A DNA stretch of 11,714 nt, from assembly GCA_031283025.1 (NCBI GenBank), contig JAITCP010000008.1:1-11714 (forward strand), read 5' to 3'. Under the pieces are notes generated by a model. It ran no database searches. It saw only the letters and a program-made list of their open reading frames with translations, and was not told the origin of the DNA. How positions within the stretch are numbered: position 1 is the first letter of the stretch; each line of letters begins with the position of its first letter. Below, in pieces: positions 1-5,233 of this stretch. This DNA comes from Spirochaetaceae bacterium (GTDB taxonomy: Bacteria; Spirochaetota; Spirochaetia; Treponematales; Breznakiellaceae). The position numbers and the translations under genes were made by a program.

Positions 1-1655
1 GCGTTCATACTCAATAAATTAGTCTGGCTGGCTATGTTTTCCATTACCGCGTTAATCTCCAGCAAGCCTTCCGATTCGCGGGCTATTTCCTGAATGTCAG
101 ACGCCACTTCCTGCAATCCGCCGCGGCCTACTTCGGAGGCTTCTTTGAGGTTCTTAACATTGGCGGCATTGTTGACCAGCGTGTTGGTAACTGAATTGAT
201 ATTTGCCACCATTTCTTCTATGGCGGACGATGCCTGGGAAACGTTGCGTCCCTGGTTTTCAACATGGCCGTTGAGTTTGTTTAAGTTCGCTATAACCTGT
301 TCCATAGTAGCGTTGGTTTCGGTAACGCTGGCGCTCTGGCTCATGACACGGCCCTTGGTGCTCTGGATGTTGGCGGTAATCTGGTTTATCGCCGCGGCGG
401 TTTCGGTCATGTTGCTGGACAGGTCTGCGCCTATCCCGGATAAAACACCTGACTGTTTTTTTTTTTTTTTAACCATATGTTTAATTTTCTCCACTGTAGC
501 GTCAAAGTCATGGGCAAGTTGTCCTATTTCGTCTTTTGAACTAACATTGATGCTCTTTGTCAGATCGCCCTGGGCTACGCTTTTGAGAACGTCGGCTACT
601 ATGCTGATTGGGCCGGTTATTCCGCTCAGGACAAAGAACACAATTAACCCGGCAGCCGCAATGGCTATCACCGCCAGAACAATGGTAAACCGCGTAATCG
701 CCCTGACTTCTTTCAGCATATAGCTATCCGCCGACCCCATCATTATCGTCCATGCCGAATCAGAATTGCCTATTGGAATAGGAAGCATTATAATATGCAG
801 ATTTTCCTTCAGGAGCGGCGCGTAGCTGTGGCAATAAAATTCCTTTCCATCAAGAACAGCTTGATGAGCCTGCTCTTTATAGGGGCCGTATTGCAAATCC
901 GCATCGATTAACTTCTTTCCTATCCGGTCGGGCATGAAGCTCGCCATAATAGTCCCGTCGTTGGAATAAATGGAAATCGCGTAAATTTCATCGAGGGTAG
1001 CGAGGGCGTTTTGCAACACTTCCTGCATTTGCACGATGTCTATAAGGCAGGTGATGTTTCCGACTACTTCGTTGGTACGGGAATTGATTATGGGAACCCC
1101 AAATCTGAAAATGAAAGTGTCTTTTCCTTCCACCTTAAAAGGCGTAAGGTTTTCAATCCGGTCTTTGTGCGCGTTGGGGCCGTTCAGCCAGGCGGTAACT
1201 TGACCGGCGACGAGGTTGGGCGTGGCTATAACCGGTCCGGTATCCCTGCCCCAGGTCATTGCGTACTGCCCTGTTGCCGTTGATCCCGTGCGGCCTATAT
1301 AACTGCTGTCCATACCGTCCATGGCGTTTGGCTTCCAGATAGAAAATATGCGGACCATGTTGGTATTATTAACCAGAGTGATCCTTAAGAATTCGTCAAA
1401 CCTGTCCCGACGCTCAGCAGCCGGTATGGTTTCATAATCACCCATTATACTTGCAACCCCGCGTAACATCTGTAAAATGCCGTCTTCCCTGCCTTTCCAG
1501 TACTGCGCCCGCTGCCCGGTCATGTTCCGCAGGCTGCGCACGCTCAAATTTATGCTGATAGTACTCGCTTGCCGCAGCAGTATTATGGCAACTGATCCTA
1601 TTGCGACCAGCATAATAGCGATTACCAACAGGCTCAGTTTGTTCTTGATTTTCAT
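1..1655 (-). CDS. Methyl-accepting chemotaxis protein, Cache type (3' end beyond window)
   Basis: Transmembrane chemoreceptor that would pass periplasmic ligand signals to CheA/CheW. The frame is open from ATG 1655 to the window edge (551 codons seen), and I read it through without a stop. Order: short basic N-terminus, TM1 about residues 8-28, a periplasmic Cache-like sensor about 30-320, TM2 about 323-346, HAMP about 347-395 (TGPIS start, KDEIGQL), then the first arm of the cytoplasmic signalling coiled coil. The last residues seen, MENIASQTNLLSMN, lie close to the conserved hairpin tip, so most of one helix and the return arm lie outside the window. The start is supported by AAAGGAG 7 nt upstream. 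Residues 396-400 are five lysines encoded by an uninterrupted A15 run just below HAMP, which is odd (see findings). The ligand cannot be inferred. The family is certain. Confidence 0.95.
   Translation of the reverse strand, partial: MKIKNKLSLLVIAIMLVAIGSVAIILLRQASTISINLSVRSLRNMTGQRAQYWKGREDGILQMLRGVASIMGDYETIPAAERRDRFDEFLRITLVNNTNMVRIFSIWKPNAMDGMDSSYIGRTGSTATGQYAMTWGRDTGPVIATPNLVAGQVTAWLNGPNAHKDRIENLTPFKVEGKDTFIFRFGVPIINSRTNEVVGNITCLIDIVQMQEVLQNALATLDEIYAISIYSNDGTIMASFMPDRIGKKLIDADLQYGPYKEQAHQAVLDGKEFYCHSYAPLLKENLHIIMLPIPIGNSDSAWTIMMGSADSYMLKEVRAITRFTIVLAVIAIAAAGLIVFFVLSGITGPISIVADVLKSVAQGDLTKSINVSSKDEIGQLAHDFDATVEKIKHMVKKKKKQSGVLSGIGADLSSNMTETAAAINQITANIQSTKGRVMSQSASVTETNATMEQVIANLNKLNGHVENQGRNVSQASSAIEEMVANINSVTNTLVNNAANVKNLKEASEVGRGGLQEVASDIQEIARESEGLLEINAVMENIASQTNLLSMN
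456..470. repeat. 15-nt homopolymer (A15 in the coding strand of the chemoreceptor)
   Basis: Fifteen uninterrupted T on the plus strand, exactly five in-frame AAA codons (K396-K400) of the minus-strand chemoreceptor. The frame on both sides agrees with a length of 15. A one-base loss would give a stop (TAG) eight codons after the tract, removing the whole signalling domain. A tract this long is prone to replication or transcription slippage and also to sequencing error. Confidence 0.9.
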
Positions 1656-1662
1656 TTCGTTT

Positions 1663-1669
1663 CTCCTTT
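1663..1669 (-). promoter_or_regulatory. Ribosome-binding site of the chemoreceptor
   Basis: AAAGGAG on the minus strand, 7 nt before ATG 1655. It fixes that start over an out-of-frame ATG at 1704. I saw no convincing -35/-10 pair or sigma-28 motif upstream. Confidence 0.8.
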
Positions 1670-1958
1670 CTCTTTAGTATCATTACCGCTACGGGAATGA
1701 ACAACTGATAGTGTAAAAAAATATGCTATGTGTATATTTGCCTGTTTGACCTTTGGCCATATTCTGTCTGTAAAGGCTGATTTTACGCTCATCAGGATTA
1801 TTTTATCATTTCAGAGTGAAAGTAGCAAGTGAAAAAAATGCTTTAAAATCCCCACATTTTCTATAGGCACATAGGGGCGGGAAGGTTACCCCCTGAAGGA
1901 CGTTTTCTCTGCGGCCTGAAGGGGTGTTCTTCTCGCCGCCCTACGTACAGTAATACTC

Positions 1959-1976
1959 AAAAAGCGTCCGCTTTTT
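1959..1976. repeat. Short perfect hairpin next to the repeat element
   Basis: AAAAAGCG and CGCTTTTT form an 8-bp perfect inverted repeat around TC (in practice a 7-bp stem with a 4-nt loop). It ends in T5 on both strands, so it could act as a weak bidirectional terminator. It abuts the three-hairpin element by one base but is absent beside the second copy, so I treat it as separate. Confidence 0.5.
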
Positions 1977-1977
1977 C

Positions 1978-2092
1978 AATAGAGTTGTTCAAAAACTGAA
2001 GTTTTTTGAACAACTTCCTATTAAAATTGCAAAATACGCAGTATTTTGCTTAACTTGTTCAAGAACCAACCATGTTCTTGAACAAGTCTAAT
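1978..2092 (+). repeat. Three-hairpin repeat element, copy 1 (115 bp)
   Basis: Three hairpins in a row. H1 has the arms GTTGTTCAAAAAC and GTTTTTTGAACAAC around TGAA, with one extra T. H2 is a perfect 9-bp stem GCAAAATAC/GTATTTTGC around GCA. H3 is a perfect 14-bp stem ACTTGTTCAAGAAC/GTTCTTGAACAAGT around a 7-nt loop. The reverse complement of 9210-9323 matches it along its whole length with six substitutions and one single-base gap by my alignment. It has no coding capacity. It resembles small non-autonomous repeats (REP/MITE-like), but I do not recognise a named family. Confidence 0.85.
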
Positions 2093-2161
2093 GATATTTG
2101 TCATATGTATGCTTCCCCCAATAATCAGCCCCCATGTGCATTGCGGGCTTACGTATACCTA

Positions 2162-2190
2162 TTGAATTACCTGGAGTACGGGGTTATTCT
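2162..2190 (+). promoter_or_regulatory. Sigma-70-type promoter of the HAD/CBS/DRTGG/PHP operon, leaderless layout
   Basis: TTGAAT (2162-2167), 17-nt spacer, TATTCT (2185-2190). The next six bases lead straight to ATG 2197, so the expected transcription start is the A of the start codon itself. This promoter argues for the ATG at 2197 rather than the in-frame ATG at 2134, which would lie upstream of the -35 box. Confidence 0.6.
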
Positions 2191-2196
2191 AGTAAA

Positions 2197-3030
2197 ATGA
2201 CTCCGGTGCGGCTGCTTGCCGTGGACATGGACGATACTCTGCCCCGTTCGGGTAATTCCGTACCTTTCCGTGTGCGGAGCGCTGTCCGCAAGGCCGGATC
2301 GCGGGGAATTACGATGGCGCTGGTCTCCCACTGGCCCCCGGAGACGCTGAAGCAAGTATCCGCCCTCATGGGGATCAAAAAACAGCCGGGATGCCTTATT
2401 GCCAGCAGTGGGACAATCGTCATGGAAAGCCGGGCGGGGATTGTCCTCTATGAACAAAAACTCCCCCCTGCCGCCGCGTTGCCGGTCTTTGATATGGCCG
2501 ATGCGGAAGGTTTTGCGGTACAAATCCATGGGGGCGATACGATGTACATTTCCCGTGCCAATGAATTTACCGGATACGGTGAAAAACTTACCGGCCTCCG
2601 GCAGACGGTAGCGGGCAATTTTCGTGAAATGATCGCCGCAGGCTGCCATAAACTGCTCATCCCCGGAGACCCGATGATTCTGGAACCTTTGGCCCGGCTC
2701 CTTAAAACATTGTCGGATGATGTGGCAATTCACAGCCCCATGCCGTACCTGCTGGAGGTGCTGCCTTCCGGCGCAAACAAAGCCGCCGCGCTGGCCCTGG
2801 CGGCGGAAAAATGTTCCGTCCCGCGGGAAGAAGTTCTGGCGATGGGGAATTCCCCGGACGATGCCGCCATGCTCCGCTGGGCGGGTTACTCCGTAACAAC
2901 AAGCAGCGCTGATCCCCAGCTTAAGGAAATCGCTTCTTATGTAACGGAGGAGTCAAGCATGGAAGATTGCATAGCGAAAGTAATCGAACATTTTATTTTA
3001 GGAAACGGCGTTCTTAACGGAGGAAAGTAA
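2197..3030 (+). CDS. HAD-superfamily hydrolase, Cof/IIB type
   Basis: Predicted cytosolic Mg-dependent phosphatase of 277 aa, the usual length for Cof-type HADs; substrate unknown. Motif I is D10-M-D12-D-T at the N-terminus (D10 nucleophile). Motif II is weak, with S44 in ALVS. A IIB-type cap lies about 85-185. Motif III is K195 in SGANKAAAL. Motif IV is GNSPDD (217-222), where most Cof proteins have GDxxND, so the first Asp is Asn. Start at 2197 is chosen from the promoter layout and because homologues begin just before the DMDDT motif; the longer start at 2134 has no ribosome-binding site. The stop lies one base before the next ATG, and the last codons carry the next gene's Shine-Dalgarno, so this is the first gene of the operon. 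Function in the CBS/DRTGG/PHP module is inferred only from position. Confidence 0.85.
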   Translation: MTPVRLLAVDMDDTLPRSGNSVPFRVRSAVRKAGSRGITMALVSHWPPETLKQVSALMGIKKQPGCLIASSGTIVMESRAGIVLYEQKLPPAAALPVFDMADAEGFAVQIHGGDTMYISRANEFTGYGEKLTGLRQTVAGNFREMIAAGCHKLLIPGDPMILEPLARLLKTLSDDVAIHSPMPYLLEVLPSGANKAAALALAAEKCSVPREEVLAMGNSPDDAAMLRWAGYSVTTSSADPQLKEIASYVTEESSMEDCIAKVIEHFILGNGVLNGGK

Positions 3031-3049
3031 CATGGAGGAAAGTACTATG
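3019..3049 (+). promoter_or_regulatory. Duplicated Shine-Dalgarno and start codon
   Basis: GGAGGAAAGTA plus two bases plus ATG occurs twice at an exact 15-nt period: GGAGG 3019-3023 with ATG 3032, and GGAGG 3034-3038 with ATG 3047. Both starts are in the same frame of the CBS/ATPase gene with an identical 8-nt spacing, so two N-termini differing by five residues are possible. The first SD lies inside the end of the HAD gene. Confidence 0.8.
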
Positions 3050-4018
3050 GGTGTACCCACAGCAGAACCCGATCTTTCAAAGGAATCCATTCCCATCAGT
3101 ACCGTAGATTCCCCTTCTGTTGTGCTGGAACTTATCTACCAGCTTAAGATACGGGATGTGATGAATACGGCGGTAATCTCTGCAAGGAAAGAAGATACAT
3201 TGCGGCACATTCAGGCGATCATGCGGGAAAACTATATCAGCGGAATTCCCATCACAGAAAACAATAAACTCTTGGGGCTGGTGTCTATTGACGACATTGT
3301 TACTGCCCTGGATAAGGGTTATATTGACACCCCGGCGGAAGAAAAAATGACCCGAAATGTTATAGTCCTGGAAGCCGATATGCCCCTTTCCTTTGCTATT
3401 TCTTACCTGAACAAATACCGTTACGGACGTTTTCCGGTGGTAAACAAGCAGGGGGAGCTGGTGGGGCTTATTACCTCCAAAAATGTCATTTCCACCCTGT
3501 TGGTGGAAATGAACCGGGAAGTGCTCCGGCTGGAAAAAATAAATGAAAAAAATAATGCGGAAGGAGGTTACTCTGAAATGGAATTCGCCACCGTAAAGTA
3601 CGATTTTGAACTGGCAGGACGGGCGTCAACGGAAATCAAGAAAGCCCTGAAAAAACACAACATAGACCCCCAATTAATCCGCCGCGTAGCCATTGCAAGT
3701 TATGAACTGGAAATAAACCAGGTTGTACATTCCCTGGGCGGCACGATAAGCTGCTCCATCCAGCCCGATAAGGTGATTGTTGTCGCCGCGGATACCGGCC
3801 CCGGCATTGCCGATGTTAGTCTTGCATTGCAGGAAGGGTGGTCTACCGCCAGCGAATGGATTCGCTCTCTGGGCTTTGGGGCCGGCATGGGGCTTGCCAA
3901 TACAAAACGGGTAAGCGACGAATTTACGATCAGTTCCAAACCGGGAGAAGGCACAACCGTGCGGTCGGTGATCTTTCTCAACTCGCCCAAAGTAGAATCG
4001 GGGATTTCGCCATTATGA
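3032..4018 (+). CDS. CBS-CBS-GHKL ATPase fusion (anti-sigma/serine kinase-like)
   Basis: Soluble 328-aa predicted signalling protein. Two CBS domains (about 37-95 and 100-157), which in known proteins bind adenine nucleotides, are followed by a linker rich in K, E and N and an RsbW-like GHKL ATPase (about 186-318). ATPase motifs are intact: N-box YELEINQ with E225 and N229, G1 box DTGPGI (254-259), G2 box GFGAGMGL (281-288). From memory, stand-alone proteins of this ATPase type occur beside DRTGG and PHP genes in Clostridia and Thermotogae. The fusion joint here coincides with an internal AAGGAGG and ATG (M183). The gene starts one base after the HAD stop and overlaps the DRTGG gene by ATGA. 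Likely role: coupling energy or redox state to regulation; the partner is unknown. Confidence 0.9.
   Translation: MEESTMGVPTAEPDLSKESIPISTVDSPSVVLELIYQLKIRDVMNTAVISARKEDTLRHIQAIMRENYISGIPITENNKLLGLVSIDDIVTALDKGYIDTPAEEKMTRNVIVLEADMPLSFAISYLNKYRYGRFPVVNKQGELVGLITSKNVISTLLVEMNREVLRLEKINEKNNAEGGYSEMEFATVKYDFELAGRASTEIKKALKKHNIDPQLIRRVAIASYELEINQVVHSLGGTISCSIQPDKVIVVAADTGPGIADVSLALQEGWSTASEWIRSLGFGAGMGLANTKRVSDEFTISSKPGEGTTVRSVIFLNSPKVESGISPL
3561..3580 (+). promoter_or_regulatory. Internal ribosome-binding site and start at the fusion joint
   Basis: AAGGAGG (3561-3567), 10-nt spacer, ATG 3578, in frame, giving M183 of the CBS/ATPase protein. Translation from here would release a 146-aa ATPase with all three nucleotide-binding motifs and no CBS domains, the size of the stand-alone family members. 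Sequence shows the site; use in the cell is inference. Confidence 0.5.
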
Positions 4019-4368
4019 CCATAAGGGAAGCGGCAGCCCTCCTGGGCGCAGAAATACTGCAGGACGATTTTGAGGACGCCCCGCTTACCGGGGCTTATAC
4101 TTCAGACCTTCTTTCCGATGTAATGGCCAACGCAAAAGAAGGCGGGGCGCTTATCACTATCCAGGCGCATAAAAACACAGTGGCGGTGGCAACTCTGGTA
4201 AACATTACCGTGATAGTCCTCTGCAATAACCGGCCTGTGCAGGATGATGATATGCTGCAGACGGCCAAAGAAGAAGGTATCGCCGTGATCCGAACCAGGG
4301 AAAATCAGTTTACCGTTTCGGGAAAACTCTATGCGGCATTGAATGACAATGCCGCATTATCTTCATAA
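4015..4368 (+). CDS. DRTGG-domain protein
   Basis: Single-domain cytosolic protein of 117 aa. The whole chain matches the DRTGG fold as I know it from similar operons: TIREAAALLGAE at the N-terminus, AYTSDLLSDVMANAKEGGALIT in the middle, then a conserved pattern AVATLVNITVIVL and a closing KEEGIAVIRT strand. DRTGG domains are also found in phosphotransacetylases beside CBS domains and are thought to bind a regulatory ligand; the ligand is unknown. The start is the ATG of the ATGA overlap with the CBS/ATPase stop, so translation is coupled. A perfect 10-bp hairpin covers the last codons. A possible nine-codon reading frame and then the PHP gene follow. Confidence 0.85.
   Translation: MTIREAAALLGAEILQDDFEDAPLTGAYTSDLLSDVMANAKEGGALITIQAHKNTVAVATLVNITVIVLCNNRPVQDDDMLQTAKEEGIAVIRTRENQFTVSGKLYAALNDNAALSS
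4331..4357 (+). repeat. Perfect hairpin inside the end of the DRTGG gene
   Basis: ATGCGGCATT (4331-4340), 7-nt loop, AATGCCGCAT (4348-4357): a perfect 10-bp stem encoding part of the C-terminus. No T-run follows, so it is not a standard intrinsic terminator. It could protect or attenuate the message between DRTGG and PHP, or arise by chance from codon choice. Confidence 0.6.
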
Positions 4369-4378
4369 ACGGGGCAGT

Positions 4379-4408
4379 ATGAAAATGATCAGCCAACGCG
4401 GAGTATAA
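4379..4408 (+). other. Possible nine-codon reading frame upstream of the PHP gene
   Basis: ATG 4379 preceded by GGGG reads MKMISQRGV and stops at TAA 4406-4408, six bases before the PHP start and in the same frame as it. It could be a coupling leader or a relic of a longer PHP N-terminus. Nothing beyond position supports translation. Confidence 0.25.
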
Positions 4409-4414
4409 GGTTCC

Positions 4415-5185
4415 ATGCTTGCAGATTTTCACAATCATTCGTGTCTTTCCCCCTGCGGTTCCCTGGAACTTTCTCCCCGTGTGCTGGCGGAAGCGGCAGC
4501 CGCCAGGGATGTAAAAATACTCGCCCTGACAGATCACAACACAAGCCGCAACTGCCCCGCCTTTGCCGTCCATTGCAAACGGCTGGGGATTATCCCCCTT
4601 TACGGCGTGGAGGTATCCGCTCTGGAAGAAGCCCACATGGTTACGCTTTTTGGAAACCTGGAAGCAGCCCTGGACTTTGGGGAATACATTTATTCGATTA
4701 TCACTCCGCTTCCCAACAATCCGGAAAAAACCGGAGACCAGGTTTATGTTGACGCTGATGACAACATTGTTGGGGAACTTGAGTATTTTCTCCCCGTTGC
4801 CGCCAATATAGGCGTGGACGAGCTGGGGCCGGAGGCGGCAAAATACGGCGGCATTGTTATTCCCGCCCATATTGATCGTTCCGCTTTTTCCATGGCCAGC
4901 CAGTTTGGCGCAGTGGTACCGGGCCCCTGGGCGGCGTTGGAGTGCATCCGCATACCCCCCGCCCTGACACTGGGCTACGCCGCCCCTTCGGGAAACGAAA
5001 CCAAACTTCTGGATACCCTTGGCTTTCCCCTGGTAACCGGTTCCGACGCGCACTATATCGAGCACGTAGGCCGCCGTTCCTTTGAACTGGATGCAGCCAT
5101 AGAGGAATTGCTCCCCGGCGGCCCCGGCGGCGATGTGGATATGGAAGCGCTCAAGCGGGCGCTGGGAAAGCGCGTGCGGATGTGA
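4415..5185 (+). CDS. PHP-family metal-dependent phosphoesterase
   Basis: Cytosolic 256-aa PHP hydrolase, predicted to cleave a phosphomonoester or phosphodiester using a cluster of bound metals. The ligand set looks complete: H6 and H8 (DFHNHS), D40-H41 (LTDHN), E66 (GVEVS), H74, H152 (PAHID), and D211/H213 (SDAH). That is the PolC-type PHP/YciV-like arrangement, so activity is expected. Start at 4415 puts the first HxH at residue 6, as is usual for the family. The ribosome-binding site is only moderate (GGAG 11 nt or AAGG 5 nt upstream). It is the last gene of the operon; I see no terminator between its stop and the methyltransferase. PHP genes sit beside DRTGG and GHKL ATPase genes in other anaerobes (from memory), often near hydrogenase genes, but the substrate is not established. 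Confidence 0.9.
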   Translation: MLADFHNHSCLSPCGSLELSPRVLAEAAAARDVKILALTDHNTSRNCPAFAVHCKRLGIIPLYGVEVSALEEAHMVTLFGNLEAALDFGEYIYSIITPLPNNPEKTGDQVYVDADDNIVGELEYFLPVAANIGVDELGPEAAKYGGIVIPAHIDRSAFSMASQFGAVVPGPWAALECIRIPPALTLGYAAPSGNETKLLDTLGFPLVTGSDAHYIEHVGRRSFELDAAIEELLPGGPGGDVDMEALKRALGKRVRM

Positions 5186-5221
5186 AATTTCCTGTCCATA
5201 TACCTTTTCTCAGGATTATTT

Positions 5222-5227
5222 TATAAT
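5222..5227 (+). promoter_or_regulatory. -10 box of the methyltransferase gene, leaderless layout
   Basis: A perfect TATAAT ends six bases before ATG 5234, so a transcript would start at the ATG. No purine-rich ribosome-binding site is present. I found no good -35 hexamer at 15-19 nt, so strength and use are uncertain. Confidence 0.45.
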
Positions 5228-5233
5228 TAATTT

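Larger units (their letters stand above)
1656..2161. other. Intergenic region between divergent genes
   Basis: About 500 nt with no credible gene. It is AT-rich next to the chemoreceptor start. At 1871-1950 there is a G+C-richer patch with two direct copies of CCTGAAGG (1892-1899, 1915-1922) enclosed by ACCCC and GGGGT. It then holds an 18-nt hairpin (1959-1976) and the three-hairpin element (1978-2092), and ends at the HAD-gene promoter. Because the flanking genes diverge, neither hairpin feature can be the terminator of an adjacent gene. Confidence 0.7.

Noticed and set aside
94..723. Plus-strand open frame of 209 codons
   Set aside because: It lies antisense to the continuous chemoreceptor reading frame; its residues show low-complexity hydrophobic runs that mirror the receptor codons, and it has no ribosome-binding site.
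1865..1875. 11-nt match ATAGGCACATA shared with 9148-9158
   Set aside because: Matches of 11 nt are expected by chance in a window of this size, and the flanks do not align, so it is not a second GxxExxY relic.
1978..2092. Three-hairpin element read as a transcription terminator
   Set aside because: Copy 1 sits between divergent genes and no stem is followed by a long T-run outside the stems, so termination of a neighbouring gene does not explain it.
2134..2196. Upstream in-frame ATG at 2134 as start of the HAD gene
   Set aside because: No Shine-Dalgarno, extra 21 residues unlike HAD N-termini, and the stretch contains a good -35/-10 pair leading to ATG 2197.
4310..5065. Long minus-strand open frame opposite the PHP gene
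   Set aside because: Shadow of a G+C-rich coding region; the PHP frame carries all metal-ligand motifs.
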